Assembly (NCBI GenBank): GCA_034521715.1 | Contig: JAXHLY010000003.1 | Span: forward strand, 62,001 to 126,000 | DNA length: 64,000 nt | Direction: 5' to 3' | DNA from: Methylohalomonas sp034521715 | Lineage (GTDB): Bacteria > Pseudomonadota > Gammaproteobacteria > Methylohalomonadales > Methylohalomonadaceae | The notes under the pieces: model-generated | Told to the model about the DNA's origin: nothing | The model's input: only the letters and a program-made list of their open reading frames with translations | Database searches by the model: none | Translations under genes and position numbers: made by a program | Part shown: one piece after another, positions 19,402 through 29,364 of the stretch | Position numbering within the stretch: position 1 is the first letter of the stretch | Layout: each line of letters opens with the position of its first letter

Positions 19402-21160
19402 AGGTCGGTACCCAGGGAAATGTGCAGGCGGATGGGTGTATTGTCTGCCGTAATACCGGCGGCAATATCGACTTTGATCATGCCCACGGGAGACAGCCAG
19501 CGCAGGCCGACACCGGTACCCACTTCCAGCGGGTCCGATAGATCGTTCACTGCATTGCCGAAATCGACAAAGGCCGCTACGCCGTAATTCTTGTAAACGA
19601 ACTGTTCATATTCGATGCTGCCGACGATCAGATAACGCCCGCCGATGACGTTGCCATTGTCATCCTCGGGCCCAGGACTGATAATCATAGCCGCGGACGC
19701 TGTTATCACCGCCGGCATAGAAACGCAGGGAAGCGGGCAGGTCGTCGAAATCCGTAACACCGGTAGCACCGAACTCCAGTCGTGCCAGCAGCCGGTTACG
19801 AAAGCCGAGTGCGCGCACATATTTGCCGGAAATGCGTGCCTGTATAAACGATGTGTCGGATAACAGTGGTTCGGCCGCGCCCTTGAGATCCAGGCTAAGC
19901 CGGCCGCCCCGCTGGGCGTACACCGGATCATCGGACCAGCTTTTGCGCCAGTTGACACCGGGGATCAGGAGTTTGCTGGTGTCACGCTCGCGCTCGCCCG
20001 CGATCTTGAAATCCTCGACCAGATAGGAGGCCGACAGCGTTTCGTTCCAGCCCCAGCGTGTCCGGTTCTGGAACAGCGTTGCCTGACCGCTGCGACTGTT
20101 GGCCGTGTCCGTGTCTTCATTTTTCAATGCCGTGCGCAGGCCGATGTCCGCCGGCCGGTTGCGGAAGTAGGGCATGAGATAAGTACCGCTCAGATTGCTG
20201 GTGACCGGGGAGACCTGCAGCTCCGAGCTGAACTGATGGCCGCGTTCATTCAGGTACCGCGCGTTCCAGCCCAGGCTGAGACGCGGCCCCGTATCAGTGG
20301 CGAAACCGACGCCGGCGCTGTAACGATGCGGCTTGCGCGGTTCAAGCCGCACTTCCACCGGCACTTCCAGCTCATCGCCCGCGGTCTCATCCGGCCGGAC
20401 TTCGACAGTACTGAACATGTCACTGTTGAGCAGGGCTTCACGCAGTTTCAGTGGGCCCCGGCTGGAATAGGGTTCACCCTCCTTGAATGGGATGTAGTTG
20501 CGCAGAAACTCGTCACTGAACGGTGTCTCGGTAAAACTAATCGGGCCGTAGCGATAGCGCGGACCGGTATCGAATTCCAGTATAATCGCGGCGCGGTGTT
20601 TGTCGGGATTGACCCGCAGGGTATGCGTCATGAAACGGGCATCGAAATAACCCAGCTCCCTGGCGCGGCGCGACAGACGATTCTTGTAATCACTGTATAC
20701 CTGATGTTCAAGCCGCTGGCCCTTGGCGAATGGGCTGTCCTGGCGTAATTGCCGGAACTCTTCGCTGTCGGCACCGGCCCCGGTGATGGTGATATCGATT
20801 CCTTCAATAGTCACCGGCTTGCCGGGTTCGATCTGATAAACCGCCAGCCAGCCGTCTCCCGTCTCCTCCAGTTCCGCACTGACCTCGGGGGAGTAATACC
20901 CGAAGACTTTCATTGCCTGGCGTATTTCCTCGGGTGCCCGGCGGTGCAGGAAACGAACCCGGGATTTCGGTCAGCGCCTCCTGGCGCTGGCGGTAAAGCG
21001 TGACAGCCGCAGAGATATTGTCTTTTACGGCGCCGTCGACTCCCTCGAAGCGAACCTCGACGGCGGGTGTTCCGTCGTCGTCCGCCAGGGCGGCCGGCGG
21101 CCCGCCCAGCAGAATGCAGGCTGCCAGAATGCGCAGGAATAAATGGAGGGGGAAAAGCAC
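19398..21160 (-). CDS. tamA: Outer-membrane BamA-family protein TamA (frameshifted)
   Basis: Omp85-family beta-barrel with POTRA domains, partner of TamB. The best start is a GTG at 21160, opening a signal peptide FLRILAACILLGGPPAALA. The POTRA region follows with VEVRFEGVDGAVKDNISAAV, then after a frameshift near 20960 MKVFGYYSPEVSAELEETGD. The barrel contains GVGFATDTGPRLSLGWNARY and, near the C-terminus, RFYAGGDNSVRGYDYQS, the conserved Omp85 lid motif containing VRGY. A second frameshift near 19675 leads into YLIVGSIEYEQFVYKNYGVA and the last strands. About 587 codons is normal for TamA. Confidence 0.92.
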
Positions 21161-21318
21161 TGAAGCTAACGGCGTAAGCGGGTAATGAATCAGATTAGCC
21201 CTTTGTTGATGGAAAGCCTTTATCACACAGCGGTGGTATGGCGATGAACCGGTGTTGCCAGTAGCGTAGCTTTGCGCTGGGATGCTTAAATAGCGGTTCG
21301 CAACCCGGGAGGGCGTGT

Positions 21319-22154
21319 ATGGATAATTACAGCACGAATATTCCAGCCTGCTGACAGAAAGCTTTGATAATTTCGTCCGCACACTGGGCAATTATATACC
21401 CAGCCTGCTGGGAGCTGTGGTCTTGCTCCTCGTCGGTATTGGCCTGGCCTGGGTGCTGCGCTGGCTGATACTCCGGCTTGGCAGCGGCATTGACCGTCTC
21501 TATCACCGCTTCGGTCTCGGCAGTAACCTGTCCCTGCGCTGGCCGGTCAGCCGGATTATTTCGGGGATTGTCTTCTGGCTGACCATACTGTTCTTTGCCG
21601 CTGCTGCCGCTGAGGTTCTCAGCCTGCCCGGCCTGACCGAATGGCTGAACAAATTAATTGCTTTTCTGCCGGCTGTATTGGTAACGCTGCTGATCATCGT
21701 GGTCGGCATTCTGCTCGGTGATTATGTGCGTGATTATGTGCGTGTATCAGCGGCCAGTATCGGTCTTGAACAGACTGAGTTGTTGGCCGCGCTGGCGCGC
21801 CTGATTATTCTGATTATTGCCGTAATTCTTGCATTTCAGCATCTCGGTCTGGATGTAGGCGTCGTCGAGCAGATCATGGTTATTGCAGTGGCAGCCTTTT
21901 TTGCCGCTATAGCACTGTCCTTTGGACTTGGCGCGAGTCTAACGGTCACCAATATCATTTCAACTCATTATGTGCGCAAGCTTTATCGCATCGGTCAACG
22001 CATACGCATAAACGACACAGAAGGCAGTATTCTGGAGATCACTCCAACCGCAGTCATCCTTGACACGGCAGAAGGTCGTATTGTTATACCTTCAAAATCC
22101 TTTAATGAAAATGCCAGTATCCTGCTGGATGAGGATACGAACGATGAAACATAG
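21319..22154 (+). CDS. Small-conductance mechanosensitive channel family protein
   Basis: Inner-membrane protein that begins MDNYSTNI at the ATG at 21319, with a frameshift near 21345. It continues ESFDNFVRTLGNYIPSLLGA. Several TM helices follow: AVVLLLVGIGLAWVLRWLIL, ISGIVFWLTILFFAAAAAEV, AFLPAVLVTLLIIVVGILLG and LIILIIAVILAFQHLGLD. The MscS-like pore and beta domain are AIALSFGLGASLTVTNIIST and GQRIRINDTEGSILEITPTA. The TM-helix-repeat layout resembles conserved TM-helix/MscS-like proteins rather than canonical MscS. The next gene starts before this one stops (overlap 22144-22154). Confidence 0.8.
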
Positions 22155-22990
22155 CGCATTTACAATCGGTCTTCTCAATGCGCATCCCAAATGCGGCCCG
22201 TACATTGGAGTCGTTTTCTCCATCAGAGCTGTCAGATCTTCTGACAGAACTGCCCGCAGGTATCAGTGCCAGCATCGTGCGCGAATTGTCACCTGCACTT
22301 GCTGCTGCATGTTTGGCCTGCAGCAGCCCGGAACAGGTGGCGGATATCCTGCAGCATCTGGATACGGATATGGCGGGTATGATATTGCGCAGACTGGACA
22401 AGACAAAGCGACATGAGGTTGTTAATCATCTTCCAGCAAGTAACTGGATCGGATTGCGGATGGTACTGCGTTATCCTGGGGATACGGTCGGTTCGATCAT
22501 GGATCCGAATGTGCTATCGGTGCATAAGGAAATGCCGGTAGTCAATATTCTCAATATGCGACTTTTCAAGAATCAATTATTGCATGCCGTGTATATAACT
22601 GACAGAAGCCACATCTTTGCAGGTGCGCTGGATGTAAGGGATCTGTTTTCGCAAGGGAGCAGCAGTTGGCCGGGGAACTGATGCATAAAGTGAACAACAT
22701 TGTTACGGCACGTTCAACATTGAACAGCATGTATTATGATGATGCGTGGTCGGGCAGAGTGAGTTGCCGGTGGTTGATCACAACCGCCGTTTTCTCGGCG
22801 TTTTACACCAAAGCTCTTTGAACAAGGCACTTGGGCATTTGAATCAGCACGGCAAGAACGATAATGCACTTTCTGAAACCGCGCTGGCGCTGAGTGAACT
22901 GATCTGGGATGCCTGTGCCGGTATTTTCAGTGGGGTTTCCGATACCGGAATGCAGTGGAGCGAAATAAACGGGAGAAGGCAGATGAATGA
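22144..22990 (+). CDS. MgtE N-domain/CBS regulatory protein without the channel domain (frameshifted)
   Basis: The start is the ATG at 22144, with GAGGA 8 nt upstream; a frameshift soon after leads into ESFSPSELSDLLTELPAGIS. The MgtE intracellular N-domain is recognisable (ADILQHLDTDMAGMILRRLD, KRHEVVNHLP). A CBS pair follows with DTVGSIMDPNVLSVHKEMPV and, after another frameshift near 22680-22745, SELPVVDHNRRFLGVLHQSS. The predicted end, VERNKREKADE in the third frame, stops at 22990 and overlaps the next gene's ATG at 22983. No membrane domain follows, so it may be a separate Mg2+-sensing partner of the MgtE encoded directly downstream. Confidence 0.72.
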
Positions 22991-24303
22991 TGATGCGGAC
23001 AATCCCTGACCAGCCTGCACAGGGATTTTGTCCGGCGCTATCCGGCCGAGGTTGCCCGGCGTCTTGAAGACTTGCCGCTGCATGAGATTGTCGCGATCCT
23101 GAAGTCATTGCCGGTAGATGAGACTCTCAGGATTTGGGATCGCCTATCGCCTGAAATCGGCCGTCAGGTACTCAAGGCATTTGATGATCACCTGACGGTC
23201 ATGATACTGGATCGTCTGGAACCGACGCGTTCGGCTTTGCTGCTGCGTGGCATGGATAGCGAGCGGCTGGATCAGATGCTTGAGCGTCTGTCACCTGCAG
23301 TCGCGGATGATTTGCGCAAGGTGCTCGCCTATCCACCGGACTGTGCCGGTGCGCTCATGGACAGCCGGATTTCCTATTTCAGGCCGGAACTCACAGTGAC
23401 CGAGGCACTGGCCAGACTGCGGGCCCAGAAACAGCGTGGCTTCCGCCTTATTTTTATAGTCGATGAGGAACGGCGCCTTATCGGCATGGTCGGATATAGC
23501 GCAGGATCTGGCACTGGCTGAACAGTGATACTAGCGGCCTGCTGAAAGCTGATGCGCAAAGATCCCCGCAATCGTTTCGGAACTGACATCACAGGAAGAG
23601 ATCGTGGAACTGCTGGAGCAGCACAGTATGACCGATCTACCGGTCGTCGATTTTGATCAGCGCTTTATCGGTGTAGTTCGATATCACGCCCTGATGGATG
23701 CCGCGATACGGCGGATGCAGGCGCCGACATCCGAGCACCGCGGTGGGCGTAAGCAAGGACGAGAGGGCGTTCTCCAGCGTGGCGTTTTCGGTACGCAAGC
23801 GCCTGCCATGGCTGCATGTCAACCTGGTTACAGCATTTCTGGCTGCCTCTGTTGTAGGCCTGTTCGAGGATACTATCGCCGCCTATACCGCGCTGGCGGT
23901 ATTACTGCCGGTTGTAGCCGGCCAGTCCGGAAACTCCGGTGCTCAGGCGCTGGCCGTGACCATGCGCGGTCTGGCATTGCGCGAGCTCCGCCCTCGCCAG
24001 TGGCGCCGTGTGCTGTTCAAGGAAATCAATGTAGGATTTTTCAACGGCGTGGCCATTGCTGTGGTCGCTGCAGTCTGTGCCGGCCTGTGGAGCGGTTCCG
24101 TCGGTCTGGCGCTGGTGCTGGCGTTGTCCATGACGATTTCCCTGGTGGTCGCGGGTCTGGCGGGTGCCGGAATCCCGATCTTGCTTACAATGGCTGGCCA
24201 GGATCCCGCCCAGTCGTCATCCATATTTCTGACGACTGTGACAGATATCGCAGGATTCTTCAGTTTTCTGGGAATTGCCACCCTGTTGGCCGGTATGTTG
24301 TGA
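22983..24303 (+). CDS. mgtE: Magnesium transporter MgtE (frameshifted)
   Basis: Mg2+ channel gated by cytosolic Mg2+. The N-domain is RRYPAEVARRLEDLPLHEIV with LSPEIGRQVLKAFDDH and VLAYPPDCAGALMDSRISYF. CBS domains follow (LTVTEALARLRAQKQRGF; SMTDLPVVDFDQRFIGVVRY). The membrane domain, 23770-24303, is intact: RLPWLHVNLVTAFLAASVVG, LAVLLPVVAGQSGNSGAQAL (the GNxGxQ pore motif), and helices ending LGIATLLAGML. Frameshifts fall near 23008, 23505, 23555 and 23710. Total length about 440 codons, normal for MgtE. Likely co-translated with the upstream MgtE-like regulatory protein. Confidence 0.88.
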
Positions 24304-25038
24304 GATAGAATACGGCATCGCAATGTTGGTGCCTGTCTGTGCATTTGTACGAAAACTGCGCATATCCGGGATGCGCTCATCAGTAGGTTTCCGCATTCGA
24401 CCGCAATTACCTAAAGGAGGCTCTGAAGCATTTGTCATTCGAGCGCAGCCGGGAATTGCCGCGCAGGCGTCCGCGAGCGTAGCGGATACTTCTGAAAGAT
24501 CCCTCCGGTGCGGAACAAGGATTTCTGACCATCGTCGGTCGAAAACGACATGCGGGGATTATTCAGAGGTTCCCTAACTTTATTGGTGTGATATGTCCTG
24601 GTAGAAGATAACCGGCCGTCTTGGCGATCGTTATCGAAAAACCAGTGGCAAGCTGATGACAAGGTAGGAAATGGATCACCGGGGGTATCGAGTATTCTGA
24701 GCGGTCTCTATAGCCTGGACGGACATGCGGACAAGGCGATTATTGAATATCGGCTCAAGTTCGATCCTGCAGTTTGCGGCGATGGGATCGCGCCGCTGAG
24801 CTAAGAGCCTGTAAACTCAAGCTGAAACTGTCAGAAGCAGCGAAAAATTCGAGGTATCCGCTACTGACACGGACCGGCCGAGAAGAACGTGGTCGCCCGG
24901 GTCTGTTTTCAGACCTTCTCCTCTATATAAGCTCCCCGGCCTGCAGCAGCGGCGTCTCCGGGCCGGGTTCACGGTAGCGCCGCGCGATGATCCATGCGGG
25001 CAAGGACCCGGGACTTCCGGACGTCACTTCAGTCTCTG
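24304..25038. other. Intergenic stretch, nothing recognised
   Basis: About 735 bases between mgtE and a small membrane-protein gene. Short frames exist on both strands, but none has a family signature, good start context or conserved codon pattern. I see no tRNA, repeat array or clear terminator. It may hold a degraded gene. Confidence 0.4.
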
Positions 25039-25239
25039 CTATTGCTTGAAAGTTGTTCTGGCATCGGGATCGGTTTGTGTTCGAACTATCTCGCGAAGCA
25101 GGCTGTTGGTGACCTTCTGTTCACCGTTCAGCTTTTTGATGGCACTGATCACGCCGAATACCGCATAGAGCAGCAACGCCGATAAACCGGCGATGATAGT
25201 GAGTAAAGTCCAGATAATGACTGCTACTGCCGAGCTCAT
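25039..25239 (-). CDS. Hypothetical small single-pass membrane protein
   Basis: A 66-residue protein starting at the ATG at 25239, preferred over 25275 because GGGAGGGG lies directly before it. One membrane helix spans VAVIIWTLLTIIAGLSALLL, followed by a charged tail (IKKLNGEQKVTNSLLREIVR). I do not recognise the family. It lies next to the original tRNA-Gln terminator and is outside the island. Confidence 0.5.
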   Translation of the reverse strand: MSSAVAVIIWTLLTIIAGLSALLLYAVFGVISAIKKLNGEQKVTNSLLREIVRTQTDPDARTTFKQ

Positions 25240-25385
25240 GGTTTCCCCTCCCGCCCAAATGCAAATATGACTCAACTCTAATTATTGATAGATTACCAGC
25301 TTCGGATATACCCCTAATAGGGTATTCAAGCCAAACTGTGAACCCTTTATGTTTTCAAAGGGGCATGATTAGCAACGCAGAAATG

Positions 25386-25407
25386 AAAAAGCCGCCAAAA
25401 GGCGGCT
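25386..25407 (-). terminator. Original tRNA-Gln terminator, left outside attL
   Basis: On the minus strand GCCGCC-TTTT-GGCGGC is followed by TTTTT. It lies just past the tRNA-Gln 3' end that is duplicated in attL, so before integration it would have ended the rplM-rpsI-tRNA-Gln side of the chromosome. Integration has separated it from the tRNA by about 28 kb. Confidence 0.8.
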
Positions 25408-25433
25408 TACGTTCATGGATGTATCGTTATCAG

Positions 25434-25483
25434 ATGGCTGGGGGAGGAGGATTCGAACCTCCACTGACGGAGTCAGAGTCCGT
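25434..25483 (-). repeat. attL: duplicated 3' half of tRNA-Gln
   Basis: Fifty bases match the tRNA-Gln at 53328-53376 from the anticodon stem through the encoded CCA, the only difference being GGGGG here against GGGG there. On the minus strand this copy provides the complete acceptor strand TCCCCCAG-CCA, which pairs perfectly with the tRNA 5' end. Beyond 25483 the similarity stops (ACATATAACC), so the tRNA body is absent. The integrase gene begins about 220 nt further in. Confidence 0.93.
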
Positions 25484-25619
25484 ACATATAACCATTTCAG
25501 GCGGTTTCATCAGTTTTCATAAAATTTCATCGATTCAGTTCGCCCCGTTGAAAGGCCCGTCTGAGAGCGGCTCTCAGACATTCCTTTCTCGTTCATCCGA
25601 TTTCATTGTGTTAAAATGC

Positions 25620-25673
25620 TAACTGACAGCATAACTGCCAGCAGAGCGCTAACTGCCAGCATAACTGACACCA
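25620..25673. repeat. Four 12-mer repeats inside attL, candidate integrase arm sites
   Basis: Copies are TAACTGACAGCA (25620-25631), TAACTGCCAGCA (25632-25643), TAACTGCCAGCA (25650-25661) and TAACTGACACCA (25662-25673), as two tandem pairs separated by GAGCGC. The same motif recurs as a pair near attR (53248-53271). Arrangement at both element ends, close to the core, is what arm-type sites of tyrosine integrases look like. They also lie within the integrase promoter region. Confidence 0.7.
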
Positions 25674-25701
25674 GAGCCGCGTACGGACTGAGGGGCCGCC
25701 T

Positions 25702-27073
25702 ATGTGGAACGACAGCACCATCCGGGGCATGGAAACACGCGACAAGCGCTACAGGCGTGCTGAGAACATAGGACGCCGAGGCGTCGGCCGACTCGTGATC
25801 GAGATCCGCCCCGACGGGGTGAAGAACTTTTTCTTTCAGTACTTCCGCAATAGTGGGGGTAAATCAGAGCGGCTGCTGATCCGGATCGGACGTTACAAGG
25901 AAAGCGCGAGACAGCCGGGATTCTCGCTGGCTGAGGCTCGGGACCGGGCGCTGGAACTCTCCGACCTGGTGAAGAGGGGAGAAGACCCGAAGATCGTCCA
26001 GGAAGAGGAACGCCGGCTGGAGGAAGAGCGTCACCGCCAGATCGAGGCCGAGAAGCGTCAGGGTAACTTCGAACAGTTGCTAGATTCATACCTGGCCAAT
26101 ATGGAGGCAAATGGCAAGCGTACCTATAAGTCGGTTTCAGCCTCACCTCGAAACGTTACGTTACGCCATCCGTTCCCCCAATTGCTGAAGCGGAGGGCTA
26201 GTGAGATCGAGGCCGACAATGTACGAACGATCCTTGGCCGGATGCTGGACAAGGGTGTAACAACGCATACGAATCGAGTCCGGTCCTACCTGCACGCCGC
26301 GTTCCAGCGTGGCCTGGCAGGGGGACAACAATCCGCCGCAGCTACACGCCGGAGGCGGCGCCAACTCGAATCTCAACAACCCCGTGGCCGTTCGTCCCGA
26401 AGCAGGCTGATATTCGAGCGGGTCGGTGAGCACGTCATCACCGCCGTAGAGGAACTCGCGCTAACCCGGGCCGAACTCTCCAAGTTCGCGCCTGATCGCT
26501 GGAGCCGGCTGTGAGAGCGCAGCCCTCGCCAGCGGGTGGCCAGCGCCTCGAGTGAGCTTCTGAAGGTCGCCAAAGCAGACGTGGACAGTAATGGGAAGAT
26601 CCTTCCGATCGATGAGAAATATTTCCAAGAATGGACGGGACCGCATAGCGCCCTTGAACGCCGTTGCGCTTCGAGGTCCTGCAGGAACTCGACCAGCTCA
26701 CCGGAAGGTTGTGAATACCTGTTCCCGGCCAAGCGCGGCAAGGCCCTCCGTAAAGGATCAACACCGCACCTCCAGCGACACCAGTGGACCCCGGCTGGGC
26801 GGCGGGAGTTCTGCGACGCCCGGCGCCGAGAAGGAGGATCTACGGAAATTCACACCGCGAGACATCCGCCGCATGGTCAAGACCGAGATGGGTCGGGCCG
26901 GCATCGACAAGGCGCTGCGGACCGGATCCAGAACCATACCCTGCAGGACGTGTCGGCCAAGCACTATGACCGCTGCTGACCCTGCCTGAGAAGCGGAGGG
27001 CACTCAGTACATGGAATTACTATCTCGAACTGGTCATCCGGCCGCGAAAGAACGTCGCCAGAATGAAGCGTAA
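25702..27073 (+). CDS. int: P4-type tyrosine integrase of the island (frameshifted)
   Basis: Site-specific recombinase expected to catalyse insertion into tRNA-Gln. The first frame reads MWNDSTIRGMETRDKRYRRA and has the P4-integrase N-domain: RLVIEIRPDGVKNFFFQYF, RLLIRIGRYKESARQPGFSL, AEARDRALELSDLVKRGEDP. The core-binding region includes NFEQLLDSYLANMEANGKRT. Beyond about 26320 the frame is broken repeatedly; the catalytic part is recoverable as FTPRDIRRMVKTEMGRAGID (the R-x-x-R of box II region) and LQDVSAKHYDRYDY, then LPEKRRALSTWNYYLELVIR to a stop at about 27073. About 455 codons in all. It lies next to attL, in the standard position. Confidence 0.88.
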
Positions 27074-27382
27074 GTCAGCATTGTGATGCGGATAATCCTC
27101 TCCAGATTGTCGCCGCACTGACGGGAGCCGGAGCCACATGGATGGCACGATACGATATTGAGCCGTCGCATAAAGCGTGGTGTTTGTTTGCCGTCTGGAT
27201 CGGTGTACTGGAGAGGTCGAGGCAGTGTATATGCAGGACGAGCTGCGCCACCTGCAGCAGCGCCGGAAGCGGCGATTACTGATCATGCCGGTCTAGGGCA
27301 ATGGGCCGAAGACGGCCGCCCTGGACGGCCTGGCCTGTTGGATACATTGGAGGTGTCGCGTGACCCAAGAGCACAACATTGA

Positions 27383-27649
27383 AAGGGTGCCAAGTATGTG
27401 ACGCGTAAAGCTGCGAGTGTTGCTCGGCCTGCGATTGTGGGCGTACCTCATTCAGAAGGCACTAGAGGAGAAGGGTGGGCGTAGCCCATCAGAGCAGAAG
27501 CTAGACGCGGTCTTTTCAGTATGGGTGGGTAATGGCGGTTTCACTGAATTTTTTGCTTCTTTGGCGCTTCATCAAGACACCAGACATGAATCGTTCTGGG
27601 CAAATCGGCCAAGGATTGGGAATCAGATGAACTTCGTGAATCATTATTA
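27383..27649 (+). CDS. Hypothetical protein fragment
   Basis: The frame 27417-27650 encodes LRLWAYLIQKALEEKGGRSP and DAVFSVWVGNGGFTEFFASL, plausible globular sequence that I cannot place in a family. Just after it, other frames read on as SAKDWESDELRESLLTEHQ, suggesting another frameshift and a longer gene. The upstream 27074-27382 stretch has no recognisable gene. Confidence 0.3.
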
Positions 27650-27746
27650 ACTGAGCATCAATTTAATAGCGTTAGACTCACTGAATCCACCTCCGGGCAG
27701 GCCACGGAAACGTAAAGGCATTATCAACGAGTAGAGCAAAGGTGTC

Positions 27747-28123
27747 TTGAAACGGAATCAACAGAAAAAGAGGGATGTTCAGGCCTCTTTCAGACGGGCA
27801 CTTAGTCGTATCGATGGTGTCCATGCCCGACATGAAAAGGATAAGTTGCTCGAGGATAACTATAGCGAAACGACGTTGATCGTTGGGTTGGTTCTTTGGA
27901 CGCTTGGCACCAGTATGCGGGCGAACTTAAGAGCAGAAGGTCTGACCGTCAATCGTTGCTTGCCAAATGGCGTCTACAAAGAATACTGGATGAGCTAGGA
28001 ATACCTCTATCCGAGAAAGGCGAGCTTTCAGCAGAAGAATCGAGCGCGCACGGAAAAAGCGCCGTTTTTCATAAACTCAGAGCATTCTTTATCCTTCCCT
28101 ACCTATCTCCAGACGTGCGGTAA
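27747..28123 (+). CDS. Hypothetical protein (frameshifted)
   Basis: Two overlapping frames seem to form one protein. KRNQQKKRDVQASFRRALSR and GVHARHEKDKLLEDNYSETT come first, then LDAWHQYAGELKSRRSDRQS and LLAKWRLQRILDELGIPLSE, ending in FFILPYLSPDVR at 28123. The break is near 27890-27900. It is charged and probably helical. Not recognised. It lies just before the AlpA-like gene on the same strand. Confidence 0.35.
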
Positions 28124-28209
28124 TTTTTTGTTTTGTCGCTACGGGCGATCCTGCCGATTTCTGCTGTAATCTCATTGCATCGGTTGATAATCGTTGAAAT
28201 GGAGGAGCC

Positions 28210-28400
28210 ATGATCGAGCGGTTTCTACCAGATGCTGAAATCCTAGAAATTCTAAAAGTGTCTCCGCCAACGTTATGGCGCTGGCGAAAAAAGGGAATCT
28301 GGCCATGCGCAACTCAAATAACCAAAGGCACGAAGCGCACACGAGAGGCGCAGTCAAAAAAGCGCTCGAAAACCTCGAAAGGAGAGACGAGTCAGCATGA
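28210..28400 (+). CDS. AlpA-like DNA-binding regulator (one frameshift)
   Basis: Short helix-turn-helix protein starting at the ATG at 28210 with a strong GGAGGA site. MIERFLPDAEILEILKVSPP followed by TLWRWRKKG matches the AlpA/excisionase-type winged motif (S-x-x-T-L-x-R-W). A shift near 28300 joins it to VKKALENLERRDESA, ending in TGA at 28400. AlpA proteins activate integrase/excision genes in P4-like satellites and prophages. The stop overlaps the next start (ATGA). Confidence 0.65.
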
Positions 28401-28549
28401 TTAAGCCTAGTAATTATGTACCCTCAAGTCGCCTTCATCAAGCCGCTTGCCTTTTGCCAAAGGCCGTGTCTGCAAAACCTGCCTTTCGTGGCTTAATGAC
28501 TCGGGCCGTCCAGCTCGGGGAGGCTAGCGCTATGAGCATTTCCCTCTAA
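28397..28549 (+). CDS. Small hypothetical protein of the replication operon
   Basis: A 50-residue frame beginning MIKPSNYVPSSRLHQAACLL and ending LGEASAMSISL. Its ATG overlaps the AlpA-like gene's stop by 4 nt, and the O-like gene follows 42 nt later, so it is probably translated. No family recognised. Confidence 0.4.
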   Translation: MIKPSNYVPSSRLHQAACLLPKAVSAKPAFRGLMTRAVQLGEASAMSISL

Positions 28550-28591
28550 CTCTGTACAGGCTGGGCTGTTCGACAGCCAAAGGCGTGAAGC

Positions 28592-29364
28592 ATGAGCGTC
28601 CGCTGCATCTCTTGGGCTTGGCGCCAGCAGCTAACCGCGACAGATAAGCTAGTTTTGCTTGCACTAGCCGACCACGCGAATGACGAGGATTTAGGGCCTG
28701 GCCGTCGCTGACCCATCTTTCACGTAAATGTGGTCTCAATCGGCGCACGATTATGCGTGTCCTGAGCCGTATTCTGGAATCTGGCGGTTTTTTGCAACGC
28801 ACTACGCGCGGAATGGATACCACGATCTATACGTTAAATACCGATAGGGGCATGACGCAGGTGCTGGGGCAGAGAACCCCCCAAGGCACCACGCCCCTAG
28901 GGGCGTGCGATCCACGGGTCAGGGGCGCGCGATGCGCAGAGGGTCAGGGCGCCATGCCCCACTGAACCATCAATAAAACCATCAGGAACCATCATGGATA
29001 CGTCGGGCAAGCCCGACGTTGCACCACCGAAATCGAACGGCAAGGAATATCGCCGTTCTGCAGTTGAGAATTTATTCAATTATCTGAACGAGAAGGCCGG
29101 CCGAAACTTCCAGCACACAGATGCCAATCTGGGTTTTATGACAGCACGGCTGAAGGGTGGCGCTACGCTCAAGCAGATGCCGGCAGGTTCTGAATCAGCG
29201 GGTGCAACTATGGAAAGACAATCCGGCCATGGCCGAGTACTAGCCCCTTTGCCACGATATTCAACGCAACAAAATTTGAACAATACGTTGGCCTCCTTGG
29301 GGTCGAGTTACCAAGCAATGGTCTTACGAAGGATGACACGCCCAAGGTTAGGTATATCGCGTGA
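28592..29364 (+). CDS. Phage replication initiation protein (O-like) with conserved phage C-terminus
   Basis: The ATG at 28592 gives MSVRCISWAWRQQLTATDKL and VLLALADHANDE. After a frameshift near 28690 the helix-turn-helix region reads NRRTIMRVLSRILESGGFLQ. A low-complexity linker follows. The C-terminal domain AVENLFNYLNEKAGRNFQHT with DANLGFMTARLKGGATLKQM, then recoverable EYLAPATIFNATKFEQYVGL, matches the conserved phage C-terminus seen in replisome organisers (Pfam Phg_2220_C). Its role would be to open an origin and load the DnaB-like helicase. The TGA overlaps the GTG of that helicase gene (GTGA). About 257 codons with at least two frameshifts. Confidence 0.72.

Noticed and set aside
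24304..25038. Small RNA or degraded gene after mgtE
   Set aside because: No stable hairpin with a T-run and no coding signature could be supported in this gap.
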